Shown here one piece after another: positions 44,520 through 56,913 of a stretch of 64,000 bases of DNA. Position 1 is the first letter of the stretch. Each line of letters opens with the position of its first letter. The notes under the pieces were generated by a model, which was not told where the DNA came from, made no database searches, and was given only the letters and a program-made list of their open reading frames with translations. This DNA is from Paragorgia papillata (taxonomy: Eukaryota; Cnidaria; Anthozoa; Scleralcyonacea; Coralliidae): the NCBI GenBank assembly GCA_035771165.1, contig JAWNZC010000322.1, positions 5,486,001 through 5,550,000 on the forward strand, written 5' to 3'. The translations under genes were made by a program, and so were the position numbers.

Positions 44520-46700
44520 AGATCCGTTGCCCACAGAAAAAACAAAATTAAACATTTTGAAAAGTTGTTGAACACAATTAACTTAAGCTCATTGAATAAC
44601 CATAGTCACATAGACAGGGATACATGTAGCCTCAAATAAAACAAATCTCGTAAAAATTGACATTGTGATTACTATACTGTATAGCTTGGATTTGTTCATG
44701 TAATCAGTAGTAATCACTAAAGATTTTGAGCCTTGGGCCCTTAGGGTTGTCCACATTATGTCAACATGATTTTGAACATAATAGTGATCATGAGGCAAAA
44801 GTATAGTTCCACTCTTTGGCAAAACTAATTATTAAAGATTATGGATTCCCACACAAGACACCAGTCCAGGGGCCATGCACAATACAAACTGTAACCCATA
44901 ACCATTTTGGTTGTGCATATACTGTATTGAAAAAGAGCCCCAGGTACCTCATTTTAAGACCAGTCCTGGTTATAATGACTTCCAGACATGCATGACTTCC
45001 AGTATATCCAGTTCTAGATGACTACTGGTACAAGTTTTAATTGCTTGTGTCAGCTGCCTCCTGTGTTTACTGTCATCTACTAATTCATTTTACCTGTCTT
45101 TATGCTAATCATAATGGAGCATGATAGTGATGCTACAGTATTTGAGCAAGCTTTAAAACACAAGTTCTCTTTAGTTCATCCACCTGATATTGATTTAAAT
45201 TTCAGTTTTAAACCCCTAACTTTTAGAATTAGTGGGCAATCCCTTTTTATCTGCCACCATCATCAACTTTGGCTGATACTCATGAAAACCTTGGACCATG
45301 GTTCTATTTTCTCTTATACAGTACTTTTTTGGCTAATTGTTTTTTTATAATCTGTGGATCCAGGCCAAGAGCCAGGTTTGGCCAATCACTACCTGTGATG
45401 ATCAGTGCTGGTAAAATCTGATGTTTCTAGTATATTTCTGGAAGATAAATCTAAAAACCTGGAAGTTAAATTTACTGTCACAGCTGTATGTACACAGAAT
45501 GTTGGTGGAGTCACATTGTTATCATGCATGTACTGTATATATCAATACTACATTGTATAGAACAATCATGCTGTCCTTTCATTGAACATTGTCTACACTG
45601 ATGGTCTGCAAACTATGGTCATAACCCAAAAGCAGGGCACATAACATTTTCACAGGATTTTGTCAGAAGTCGAACAATTCATATTTGTTTTTCAGCATTT
45701 GCCAACAAACATAGGTCAAGTTAACCCGGTTGTCTGTTACCCAATGTTAGTGAATGAAATCCCCAAATGCAGAAGTATTTTTTATTCACTACTTTCACAA
45801 GTTCATGTAATTATAGTTACATATGTACAACAAATAATGTACTAAATTTATCATGAAATCAAAAGCCTTATATACACTAGGTCAGCTAAATCCTGTATTC
45901 AGTGGAATCATGGTACAATGCTTGAAATTGTGCAATGGGTCATCAGATAAAAGTTTGTGGACTGTTGGTCTACACATACAAATAACAAATAGCTCAGCAA
46001 AAACAATTTCGAGAAAAGTACAATAGCAACAACATTCAACATTCAAATGTTAATAAATAATATAAAAAATTGATTAAACATTGTTGTTTGGTATATATTT
46101 ACCTGGGTTACCTGTGTTAGCATGAGTCTAGGTTTCACCTCAGTTTCTGTTTTGTTAATTTTCTCATTACGTTTGTGCACTTTTTCTCCAGAATGCACTG
46201 CAACCTTAGTTTGCATCTCTGAGCAAAACTGTTAGGTTTAGTCCTAGAAAACAGGACAGAAACAGAACGCACTATAAACCAACGGTACTTGTGGCAAACT
46301 ATTTTATAAGTTAGCCCGAGTTATCGCCTAGCGGGCGTCTTGTTCGAATTAAATTCGTCTGTCAGTGAATTAATTTTGTCTATAGACCTTATTCAAAAAT
46401 GGCCGCCGAATTAGAATTCTTTTATGTGCATATAAATTAGCCCTTATGACCTCGTTTTAAAGTAAAAATTATTTTGAATTTCATACATTTGCCAAGCAAA
46501 GTAAATTATCACCTCGTTTTTCGAATTATAGCTGCGCCTGCACTCTTCCCATGCATGTTTGGATATCGATGAAACATTCTATCTTGTGTTTGATCAGATT
46601 ACATCAATAAAATCGTTTGGCGTCTATATCTGGGAACTCCATTGCTTGGTAAGTGTTGTCTCCATCGTTTTTATATTCTTGGTGTGTTCCACTTATGTCT
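44520..46700. other. No gene recognised
   Basis: The least repetitive stretch of the window. No exon with recognisable protein similarity was found on either strand, including the missing HDAC11 exon. Confidence 0.4.
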
Positions 46701-46703
46701 ATT

Positions 46704-47075
46704 AGGGACTTAAGCAAGGACAACGCGAACGTCACGACGACGACCCAAGTACAATTATAGTATTTTTCAACCAAAACAAAGCGTGAATAATTTGCAGTCC
46801 CATGCAAGAGTAATCACAACACCGTCCTCGTTGCACATACAACCTCAACTGAAGCGTTTTCACGTTTTCAAGACGACGTTTTGGCAAGGAATAGCAAAAG
46901 CTGTTAGTTTACTTAGGCGTTAATCTATCGTACGTCACGTTGTCGAAGCTATGGCTGCCTTTTAAAGGTCTTACAAAATGCATAAAGCATACAATATACG
47001 ATGTCTTGATCCATGGTTTCTTTTAAATGCAGTAACTTAACTGCCGTCGTCGTCCTAACTTCCTTAAAGGTCCCT
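46704..47075. mobile_element. MITE with GGGAC(CTT)TAAG ends, TA flanks
   Basis: GGGACTTAAGCAAGGACAAC...GACGACGAC at the left is mirrored by GTCGTCGTCC...CTTAAAGGTCCC at the right, with TA on both sides. Confidence 0.6.
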
Positions 47076-47076
47076 A

Positions 47077-47206
47077 CTATATACTCTCACACGGTAACGT
47101 TTCCGAGCGTTTTCATATTGTTTCAAGTAATAGCTGATTGGTTTCGATTCCCTTGAGAACAGTAAACAATACAAAAACGCTCGGAAGCGTTACCGTGTGT
47201 ACATAG
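47077..47206. mobile_element. Foldback element CACACGGTAACGTTTCCGAGCG
   Basis: CACGGTAACGTTTCCGAGCG and its near inverse CGCTCGGAAGCGTTACCGTG have arms of about 35 bp. It abuts the preceding MITE. Confidence 0.7.
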
Positions 47207-47209
47207 CCT

Positions 47210-48240
47210 ACATACGACGATTGCGGGGTATTTAGTTATAATATTGACAAATACGCAACTTGTCAGTTGAATTGTTTCACTGATGTATCAAATGTAAACA
47301 GCCCTTTAACAGAATGATCAGCAACGACGAGGTTGTAAATCTGTATCAGCAGTCCTGTTTATATAGGACAAACGCACAAACCCCAGTGCGAAAACTATTA
47401 ATTCTAAACCTCTCGATCTTATGCTTTGTCCCCGAAACAGTATTCTCTTATTGACACATGCACTGTTTACCACACTAGAATTAATATCTTTCTTTCCCGA
47501 ACATGCACGACATGTTCACACCACTTTGTCGGCATTCATTTGGTATAGGTCAGGAACGGTTTACTGCAGGCTATTTGCCAAAAGAGTAGTATAGAGACTG
47601 GTCATTTTATCGATTGCCTCCTTACATGCGAAGCAGCAGGTTCTATCCGTGACATCTCTCTATTTCAATCATGCTTATAATTTTAATTATACTTATAAGC
47701 CTTAAGAGTATCCTTCATGTTTCTTCCAACTGCATGCATGGTGTATAATGCACTATATGAGAAGGACTTCAAGATGCAAGGACGATGACAACGGTTAAAA
47801 AGCAACATGGATTTTACAATTTAAACAAGTCACTGCATGTATTTAACTGACTATTATATTTGATAGTTGAAGCTGGTTAAATGACTTCCAAAACGCCCCA
47901 GTACTGCTAAAATGATTGTACATGTAGTGTCAACATCTGTGTTTGTATTGAAGTCAACCTCAAGCAACAGTTCTCATCTTCTGGCCGTTCTGAAGTGGAG
48001 ACGCGAAAATTCTCTAAGTGCATGGCGTTGTATAAAGAACGAGTACGCCACGGTGTTGAGATTATTGTTTTGGCACTAAAAATGATTATAGATAATGGAA
48101 GGGGAACTGGATAGGAAACTTAAAACGATGTTTGTACAACTTGCTATGGTAATTTACAGCGGCTAATGTACCTAACAGATGGATCCACATGGCCACGATC
48201 AGCTATTGCTGAAATTAAACAATAGTGTAATATCACTTAA
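47210..48240. other. No gene recognised
   Basis: Non-coding by eye; no clear repeat boundary. Confidence 0.4.
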
Positions 48241-48769
48241 AAGTTCGGCGTTTAGTAAAACACAGAACAGCGGAACACCGGAACAGCAAAAAAATTGAAC
48301 ACATAATAATAATAACTAGAGGGCAGTCAGGGCATATACGGGATATACCTCTGCCAGCTGGTTATTAGAGATGTTTAAAAAGAGAACGAGCATCCCGCTA
48401 ACCAGCTAGCTCACGACACAAGACCAACACACGTATGCATGTATGAATAAAACGCTTGATTGCATCGTACCAAAATTATGCAAAAATATTTGCATAAAAT
48501 AAAGATAATGAGCGCAATCAAGCATTTCTTATACACGGAGAATCTTGCGGTCAGATTTTTATTAATTTCTCATCCAAATTTTGACTAAATTAACCCAAAA
48601 TTTAATGGATTGGTCGTTGGTCTATGGCCAACCCTTCTGCATGTTCATGAAATCCCCTACGTTCATGAAAATCGGTGCAACAGTTTTTGACATATCCTGG
48701 CAACAGTCACTTCTGCGAGGGGCCGAGCGAACGAGAAGAGGCGGCTGTTTTCTCAGGCTAGGCGACAGA

Positions 48770-48947
48770 CAAACAAACAAACATTTATTTTATATATGGG
48801 TATGTATGTCTATTGTATTTTGCAATTTTTAATGTTTGTAATTAATAGATCTGTAGGGCATGATTAACTTTGTAAATATTTTTTATATACGGCTCCATGG
48901 AAGAGCATTTTTGTGAATGGACTCCGTATTGAAATAAACTGAGTTTC

Positions 48948-48979
<32 letters not shown>

Positions 48980-48982
48980 AAC
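48770..48982 (+). mobile_element. Non-LTR retrotransposon 3' end with (AAC)n tail
   Basis: A CR1/L2-like 3' UTR (GGCTCCATGGAAGAGCATTT...GGACTCCGTATTGAAATAAA) ends in about nine AAC units (48950-48980). It is strongly 5'-truncated; nothing coding remains. Confidence 0.6.
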
Positions 48983-49529
48983 AAACTGCTTCAGGGAGTG
49001 TCGACCCTGCCTACGCGAGACCCGGGTTTAGCTGGCTCCGGCTGATAGTACCCGGTAAGGCCCGCACTACTCAGGGATATGAGTTTTGGGGTGGATCGAA
49101 TCTCTTTAGCCTTGGTTGGTAATCGATCTAGTGATGGTGTCACGAAAAAAATACTGAGGGAAGGAAAACCCTCGAAAAAAACATTGATGATGTCAGATAA
49201 TAGGATGTCAAATAATAGGATAAACCAAAACGGCGTAAATGAGACCGGAGCCTGACGGCGAAGGTCTCTCGCCCGGTGTCACAGGAAATGTGTCCCCCCC
49301 AAAAAATGTGTCCCCCCCGGGACAGATTTAGGAAATATGTCCCCCCCCTCAGAATGATTCCTTACAGGATAATTGATATACGTGTAATGTGGACAAAACG
49401 TTTTAAAAGTAAAAATATATATATTTTGAATGATAAATTATAACAGCTAAATATATATTTACAAAAACTACAATATACAAACTTATTTATTTAATAAAAA
49501 CTTTGGCTTAATTGGACTGTCACTAAATT

Positions 49530-50290
49530 AATCATTTTTACAAAGTTCTGATGGTGGAGCAGATAAATGGCAAAGCCATTCTTGATCCGCATTCTCAGGA
49601 AAAGAACTTAAATTAAGACAAGGAAGATGGTACCAGTTGTCACAAAGATCACACTGAACCATATCATCATATTCTGGCAAAAAAACACGTACAAAATGTC
49701 TGTATGACTAATTCATGCGGTTCCTTAGCATTTAACACCGTGGTTTCACGAGTACGAGGGAACGAGGAGATTTCTCCTCTTTCCAAACAGCTAAATAAGT
49801 GGTTTCTCATTTTTGACTGATCGAACGACACTTCAGTCAAATAAGTATTCCCACTCGCTAGCTCGTATGCATAAGCAATAGCAAATAACCCACAGTCAAC
49901 GGACCCTAATTTCTGTGTCTGTGCTGGGGACGATGTGAAGCTGGCCTGCGACGTCGATAAAACCACGATAACACTGTGCCAACTGTTTCTCGGTTGATTC
50001 CGTCAGGTCATCAAATAAAGTGTCGTAAACAGCTACTGGCTGACCCTCAATCGAAGAAGAAGTTACCCAGTGGGTTTCTCCCGTGTGGTGTATTGGGATG
50101 CCTTCACTTGAACAGCATTCGAACGATGTCTGTGAAAGCACAGGGTCTTGAAGGCCTCCAACTAACGGAAATTTCTTCTTCATTAGCTTCTGAGCTGCAT
50201 GTATCAATCTGTCGTTGAGCATTCTCTTCTGGCATAGAAATTTGCTGTCAACCTTCTTTAGACCTAATGCTCTGATCCACACAGCGTTCT
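49530..50290 (-). pseudogene. Ulp1-like cysteine protease plus PHD finger (Ginger)
   Basis: From 50282 down, the frame shows GETHWVTSS (His), AVYDTLFDDL (Asp), then after a frame change near 49930 QKLGSVDCGLFAIAYAYELA (Gln and Cys), which is the C48/Ulp1 layout. FCTC (about 49685) begins a PHD finger continued in another frame by MVQCDLCDNWYHLPCLNL and QEWLCH (49650-49540). The second Cys of the last pair is replaced (LSA for HSC). The frame changes mean it is inactive. Confidence 0.75.
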
Positions 50291-50470
50291 CGTCGACCGC
50301 TCTGTTATCTGAGGGTTAAAAACATGTAAGAAACTGTCAATTAGTAAAGTTCGTAAATAAAAAAAACTCCACGCAATTTTGAACCCCGTTGACACGGGTG
50401 CGGACGAATTAGGAACAGTACTGCAATGTGTACGGTTCTGCCTGTTTTTACGGTGCTGTACATGCACCGT

Positions 50471-50896
50471 TTAATTTGTCCGGACCCGTCTAAACGTAGT
50501 CGAAACGATGGACTTTACCCAAAACATATATATACTTAAGCACGTGCCTTCATCTGAGGCACAATCTGCAGTCTTTCCATGTCCTTTCTCTTGGGTTGTT
50601 TCTCCATTTCCTTTCTCTTGGGTTGTTTCTCCATTTCCTTTCTCTTGGGTTGTTTCTCCATTTCCTCTCTCTTGGGTTGGTTTTTTTTGAGTTGGCTTTT
50701 GGAGGTACTTCTTAAGGCGGGAACTGTTTATCGCTTGCTTCAAAGGTTCCCCAGATTGTTCATTCAACAGTTTGTATCTTCCTTTTCCGACGTGCGCATG
50801 CAGCAATAATGTAGGGGCCAATCCAACGAGTGTCCATTTTCCCTCCCTTTCTGTCAATATTCCGCATGTTTTTTTTACCAGCACCTTATCGCCCAC
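50471..50896 (-). pseudogene. Integrase C-terminal domain with tandem QEKGNGETT repeat (Ginger)
   Basis: GDKVLVKKT...VGKGRYKLLNEQSGEPLKQAIN is the SH3-like C-terminal region of gypsy/Ginger integrases. It is followed by four tandem copies of a 27-base unit encoding TTQEKGNGE (50580-50680), a recent in-frame expansion. Confidence 0.7.
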
Positions 50897-50917
50897 TGTT
50901 TATTACTATTTATACAT

Positions 50918-50956
50918 AAATATTAAAAAGTAGAGTGCCGCGTAGGCAGTGTTTTA
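50918..50956 (+). mobile_element. 39-bp Penelope-leader fragment with 13-bp target duplication
   Basis: TAGAGTGCCGCGTAGGCAGT matches the leader motif near 4815 and 52765. The insert is flanked by ACTATTTATACAT at 50905-50917 and 50957-50969. Confidence 0.6.
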
Positions 50957-51200
50957 ACTATTTATACATGCCTGGTTGACGAATTCTCTGCCCTGGTCAC
51001 TTATTACGATGTCCATACACCCGTATCGCAGTATCATGATGTCTTAAACAAGAACTGCGACACACATTTTGTTGACTTGTTTGGAATGGCTTGTGCCTCT
51101 GGCCATTTGGAAAAGTAATCCGTCATGGTGACTAGCTATTTCCCTGTTTGGTCTTCTTTAGTGGTCCGATCAAATCTATGCCCACCTATCGATACAGAAA
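50940..51200 (-). pseudogene. Integrase catalytic core fragment (Ginger)
   Basis: Minus-strand frames read IDLIGPLKKTKQGNS, then YFSKWPEAQ-like, then CMDIVISDQGREFVNQ-like peptides, the first two Asp of the DDE integrase core. Frameshifts separate the parts and the segment with the Glu is missing. Confidence 0.7.
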
Positions 51201-51270
51201 ATAATTAAATGTCAATGATTTTTTTTTTCAGAAAATATGCAAAATCCAGGCAGTGATCTATTGTAATTTA

Positions 51271-51628
51271 TACAATACCCTTGCTGCTATGCGTGTTTTC
51301 ATTGGTTGTTGCCCATGATCTATTAGAGGACAGACGCATGGTCACGTCAGATCAGTCAGCTGACTTGCTTTTTTCTCTCTTCATGCCCCAAAACCCGACA
51401 GGGTTTTTTAAAAAACCTTTTAAGTTTTTGTATTGTATAAAACAAATAGATTCCATTTTTTTGTTGTCTGTTCAGTTATAGATGCACAGAAGACGTCACA
51501 ACGTGGTAAGAACATCAGTGACCCACTCGACTGCGTCTCGTGGGCCACTTTTTTGTTCTTACCACGTTGTGACGTCATCTGTGCATCTATAACTGAACAG
51601 ACAACGGCAAAATGGAATCTATTTGTTA
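51271..51628 (+). mobile_element. Foldback element AACAAATAGATTCC, copy C
   Basis: Same leader and hairpin (51441-51628) as copies A and B, inserted in the Ginger-like element, so this family moved after the Ginger insertion. Confidence 0.82.
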
Positions 51629-51831
51629 ATTGTAATCTATATATTTGCCTCTTTCGCAAATACCTTGTAACGCTTTGCGCCTTAAGGGGTTAACATTCAG
51701 ACAAAACGTATGGTGTTAACAGGAAAAAGGAAGTTCCAATGAATCCAATGTAATATAATCGCCTAGCAAAATAACAATCTGCGTGTTTGCGCCCTTATAT
51801 ACGAAAAAAATTTAGCCAAAAACAGTCAAAA

Positions 51832-52440
51832 TTATTTTATAATATATTGAAGCAATTTTAGCCGTAAACAAACGGCTAAATTGTTTGCGTTTGTAATGGT
51901 GTGAACTATAAGTAATTTAATATATTTTACACTCACCTGTTTCCACACGTCCGATACGGGTATTGGGTGCAACTGGGCATGTTGTTTTCCAAGCTTGCCA
52001 TCCATTCGCTGACAGACATCGCAGGTTCCCACGTATTCCTTTACATCCTTCATCATACCCTGCCAATGAAATCGCTCTGAAATTTTTCCAAACGTTTTAT
52101 CGCGCTTGAAGTGCCCTCCGCCGATCTCAGCCTCGTGACACTCCCGAAGGATTGCTGCTTTTTCCTCTAATCGAGTAATCGTACCACTCTCCTTTCTCGT
52201 GACCCAAGGCCGTCGGACCTCTTGTCAACGAAGTAGAGTACTCCGCCTTTTGCGATGAATTTTTTCTGCAAGCCATCATCGTCATTTCTTGATTCGACCA
52301 TACGCCTAATCGATCTTTTTTGCTCTTTGGATGATTCAACAGGGTACTCCCCTCTAATGACATAGTTGTAAATAATCTCGTACTGGGTGTTCTCCATGAT
52401 ACTCTTGTTGAAATGCTTGCAACGATGACCAATATTATGC
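51832..52440 (-). pseudogene. Integrase N-terminal region with H2C2 zinc finger (Ginger)
   Basis: Reading down from about 52400: YEIIYNYVIRGEYPVESSKE, GGVLYFV, then C-HEAEIGGGHFKRDKTFGK-like sequence, then MMKDVKEYVGTCDVCQRMDG (H2C2 integrase zinc finger, second half at 52056-51995). Frame changes occur near 52180 and 52060. Confidence 0.72.
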
Positions 52441-52463
52441 AGCTTGGGTTTTATATATACTGG

Positions 52464-52465
<2 letters not shown>

Positions 52466-52534
<69 letters not shown>
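52466..52534. repeat. (AT)n microsatellite
   Basis: About 34 AT units inside the Ginger-like element; Tyr-Ile frames are artefacts. Confidence 0.95.
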
Positions 52535-52536
<2 letters not shown>

Positions 52537-52744
52537 CCCACTTGTTCTCCCGCTTTTGTGAGTCATCCACCATTGTGCTTTTGTTATGGACTGCTTTTGT
52601 TATGGACCGCTTTTTTATGCTCCTGTGTTTCTGTGACATGAAAAGCATTTTTTTTTAAAAAACGAACTGAGAAAATCACCTTACTTTTTGTGCCTTAAAA
52701 ATCAACAGCGAACTTTGTCCCACACAAACGGAATGAATTAAGTC

Positions 52745-53340
52745 AATAATATCAAAAAAGTAGGGTGCTGCATAGGCAGTGTTTTGAAAATGCAACAAAT
52801 AGAAAAGATTGTAAACTGACGAGAATTTTATAATATTTTTTTTAAAAAACCGATATATTGACGTTTCGAGAGGAGCCCTTCATCAGAGTAAAGTGCGAAA
52901 ACTGAAAGGAAGGGGCATATATATATATATATATGAAAGAATCAGATGTCAAATACTCAATCAAATGGAGAATAATCAAACAATGTAAACCCTACTCTAA
53001 TAAAACTAAACGATGTAATCTATGCTTATATGAAAAGTTTATCATTATCTGCTATCCAGAACTAAGCTCACTCAACCGTAGAAACGAACTCGTATCCACT
53101 TGTAGACATAGGAAGAAACACTTATTATGTAATCATTAACCGACTATTTATCACACCTAGCTACATACCATTGTCATATGAGTCAACCACATAATCGATT
53201 AATCCCTTGACCAGTATAATTCAAATTTCAAATTTCTTAAGCGTTAACATCAGTTGCAATAGTCACCTGAAGAGTGTGGTAGGCTCCGCTTACCATACGA
53301 AACAGATTTGTAGTGAATTAAAGTTTGAATGAAGTAACTC
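52745..53340 (+). mobile_element. Penelope-like element fragment (leader and GIY-YIG C-terminus)
   Basis: The leader GGGTGCTGCATAGGCAGTGT (about 52763) and GACGTTTCGAGAGGAGCCC (52860-52878) precede a short frame, 52933-53139. It encodes YSIKWRIIKQCKPYSNKTKR, CNLCLYEKF, LNRRNELVSTCRHRKKH, the C-terminal end of a Penelope GIY-YIG endonuclease with its Cys/His knuckle. The reverse transcriptase is absent. A possible ribozyme follows at 53267-53302. Confidence 0.72.
53267..53302 (+). ncRNA. Candidate hammerhead ribozyme core
   Basis: CTGAAGA (53267-53273), a 9-bp stem (GTGTGGTAG with TTACCATAC, G-U pairs allowed), a loop of about 7 nt and GAAA (53299-53302) reproduce the CUGANGA-stem II-GAAA core. 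It lies downstream of the Penelope endonuclease remnant; Penelope elements are known to carry hammerheads. Stems I and III and the cleavage site were not resolved. Confidence 0.4.
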
Positions 53341-53424
53341 AAGTTTGTCTTTTGTTTTACTATTCCGCTCTGCCTCGGTATTGAGCACTCTAATCGTCTG
53401 TATGATTTCGAACTTGACACTTAT

Positions 53425-53535
<111 letters not shown>

Positions 53536-54539
53536 AAAACGATGACGTAAGTGTGAGAAAACGCCAATAAAACGCGGGAAACTAGTGAATTATAAATGTA
53601 TGATAGTTATTTGCTTAATAGAGATGTCGACGATTAGTAAGAAAACGTGGGAGGGGTAATTAATACGCGGGGGATGTGTGGCAGTTCACCTACAACGTAT
53701 CTTAATTACCTGTGCCAGTGTTACCCCGCAAATTAGTGTTTAGTTAGCTAAAAGCTTCTACACCAGTATGACCAATACGGATCGCTTTTGAGAGTCATCG
53801 CTCATTGAAAAAAGGCGTCTACTGCGTTTGCGAATCATGACTATACCATGTATATGCTTCCGTATATACCGTTTTTTGAAAAACGGCAAACTACACTATT
53901 ATATTAATAACAAAGCACGAAAATGGTGAGCTGCCGAGAATTTCGATAACGAAATACTGACGTTTCACGCGGAGCTCGTCATCGAGCCAACACGCTCTTT
54001 AGAAAGCAAAAAAAGGTTTCTTATCTAAATATATATTTAGCTGTTATAATTTATCATTCAGAAATATATATTTTTTACTTTTATAAAGTTTTGGCCAACA
54101 TTACACGTATATCAATTATCCTGTAAAGAATCATTCTGAGGGGGGGGAATTTCCGAAGGGGGGGACATATTTTTGGGGGGACACATTTACTGGGACACCG
54201 GCATCGTTGTAGTGACGTAACAATGATAACATTTATAATGATGTCATAAGAGTAATAGCTACGTGCCAGTACTAATACGAGCAATCATAAGACATTAAGA
54301 CTGAAACGAGCGTGCAAGCAAGGAAGTAAATGCTGCCTCATCCACAGGCTCTTCTTATAATTTTTAGAAAAATATTTGTTTAAGTTATAAATTTCTCTGT
54401 TGAGCGAAGCTCGTCGCGTTTGTGAAGCCAGGGAACTAGCGTAGAGCGCGCGCAATCCACGTTCCCAGATGTCATTCTTGAAAAGCGGGGACGAGGCAGA
54501 ACTAAATGTATGTCTCATAATAACATTAAAAAACATGCA

Positions 54540-55500
54540 ATATTATATTGGCGACGAGTGTAAAGGGTACTCATGGTAGAGGGCGAAGTACCTCAACGGA
54601 AGTGGGTACATACGGACGTGCAAGGAGAGGCTGTTAGTTGCAGTGAAGGATGAGGGATGTTTGACACAATGATCAAGTCGAGAAATTATTATGGAGAAAC
54701 GAAAAGCTACAGTAAGTACAAGGAGAAAGCTTTGCGTGGATAGTTCGAAAGAGCTACAAAATGACAAGTAAGAAGTGCGGAGAGTTGGAACTGGTTAACA
54801 CGTGGAAATTTGAAGGAGACTCAAGGAACAATTATGGCCGCTCAAGATCAGGCGCTACGAACGAACGCAGTGAAACATAGGATTGATGGGCAGGACGTCT
54901 CGTCAATGTGTCGGTTATGTAGAGAAAGGGAAGATGCAATAAGCCATATTGTTGCTGAGTGCAAAAACATAGCGCAGAAACAATATAAACTGTGGAGACA
55001 TGACAAGGTGGCCCAAGTTATTCATTGGGAGCTGTGCAAGCGGTTCAGTTTTCCACACCGGGGGAAGTGGTACGAACATTTCCCTGAGAAAGTTCTTGAA
55101 AATGGAGCACAATAAACCGGACATTGTTGTTCATAATAAAATCAAAAGGGAGTGCATTATTATTGATGTAGCATATGCCCATTCGATATCAGGATTGTGG
55201 AAAAAGAGGATGAGAAGGTAGAGAAATATCAAGATTTGAAACATGAGATAAAGAAACTATGGAAATACAAAAAAGTGATCATAGTTCCGATTGTGATTGG
55301 AGCTCTTGGAACGCTTAGCAAGAACTTTGGTATAGTTGAATGGATAAAATAGGGATGAGAGAGCAAATTGACTTATTACAGAAAGCTTGTTTACTGGGAC
55401 AGCAAAGATCATTAGAAGGACCCTGGATACCTAAGGTCAAGGGAATTGGCCCGCTGTTCCAAATTTATAAACCACAAAAACATCAAGTGTGAATTCAATG
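54540..55500 (+). pseudogene. LINE (restriction-like-endonuclease type), 3' part
   Basis: From about 54700, peptides WNWLTRGNLKETQGTIMAAQ, then CRLCREREDAISHIVAEC (Cys-Cys-His-Cys knuckle), then KPDIVVHNKIKRECIIIDVA (PD...D endonuclease motif) and EKVEKYQDLKHEIKKLW, then LLQKACLLGTAKIIRR. This is the thumb-zinc finger-endonuclease end of a non-LTR reverse transcriptase of the R2/NeSL-like group. Frameshifts lie near 55115 and 55220. A (AAT)n tail follows. Confidence 0.8.
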
Positions 55501-55502
55501 GA

Positions 55503-55510
55503 AATAATAA

Positions 55511-55601
<91 letters not shown>
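55503..55601. repeat. (AAT)n microsatellite, LINE tail
   Basis: About 33 units directly after the LINE 3' end, as with the sister copy at 58076-58174. Confidence 0.92.
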
Positions 55602-55609
55602 CTGAGCCT

Positions 55610-56905
55610 TTCAATTGGATGTTTGGTATCATGCATTCGTTTTATGTAATACAGCAAGTACTCTATTCACTTATCCACAGTATGTTAACGTATTTTACCA
55701 CCCGAAAGTATAGCGACCCCCCGAAAGTAGCGGCCCCCTAAAACCAAAAGTAAGGGGGGGGCGCTACTTTTAGGATTCTACGGTAGTGAAAGTGCGTTTC
55801 ACTTACTTTCCTAACCCGTGGTTTCAACTGATCTTCACTTTCAAGTTTCACAGCGCAAGATATAGACGGACATCCCTCCGTGGTACTATCATCACCCCGT
55901 AATTTAAATTGATTAATTATACACTATACAAGACCCGTGGCTGCGAAAGTCAATCTCTTAAATTATTAACCATTACACTGTTTTCTATAAAGACACGGAA
56001 AACGTTCAAATAATTTACACTAGATGTTCCATCCACAGACGGCTGCTTTGTCACATCAACAGTATGAGTTGAAAAAGAACCCTATACGTTACGCGTATAA
56101 TACCGGTTCATATTTGATAACTTCATTTGAGTGAATTTCTTTTCATAATCGTATGTTTGTCAATAGAAAAGTAGAATGGAAAAGTCGAGAAAGTTAGACG
56201 AATCTTATTTCGGCTCAAATCCAAAGCCTTCTGTAGAGCAACGTGCATGTTCTTCATCAACTTGATACTCCTCCAACCAGTTCACCAAACCATTTTGGTT
56301 TCAGCATATGAGAAGAAAGACGTTCTGATTCATCCTCACTCTTGCCCTTAACAACTTCCGAATATAGCCGTTTCGACATGTTAGACGCAAACAGAAATAT
56401 ATCCAACACACGAAATAACGCAACCTTTTAGTTTAAAGAACTGTGAACTCGACTCAATATCAAGACAGATATCCGAAAGTGTGATGGAAGTGTCGTATGA
56501 ACTGACTGAGATGGCGGCACCAGTGCATGATGTGACATTCATTGCCAGAAAACGAGTGTTCAGTATAGTTAGCTAACTTAGCTTGGCAACTTATTTTTAA
56601 GGTCTTATCTGGAAGAAAATGTCTTAACTGACGACTTGCAATACTTTAACTGCATTAATTGTAAAAGAAGTTAGTCAGAAAAAATTCAATCTTTCTGCAG
56701 GTGACCAAACACCACCATGGTATCGTATTCACAGCAAACACACCGTACCCGCCCCTTCAAGGGTTTTGGAAAGCCTCCGTTTTCGATTTTCAGCATCAAC
56801 TAATTTGATTGTAGTGTTTATTAGAAATTTGAATGACACGCGGTAATAATTAAAGCATCAGAAAATCAAAATGGTTTAAATCTACGTGCTCCATTGACGC
56901 TTCCG
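55610..56905. other. No gene recognised
   Basis: It contains a short inverted pair (CCCGAAAGTAGCGGCCCCCT with GGGGGGCGCTACTTTTAGG, 55720-55775). No coding signal was seen. Confidence 0.4.
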
Positions 56906-56913
56906 GGCTCCGG

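Noticed and set aside
52855..52905. Second hammerhead-like motif on the minus strand (CTGATGAAGGG...CTCGAAACGTC)
   Set aside because: It has CUGAUGA and GAAAC, but stem II pairs poorly (mostly G-U and mismatches). I could not support it from this copy alone.
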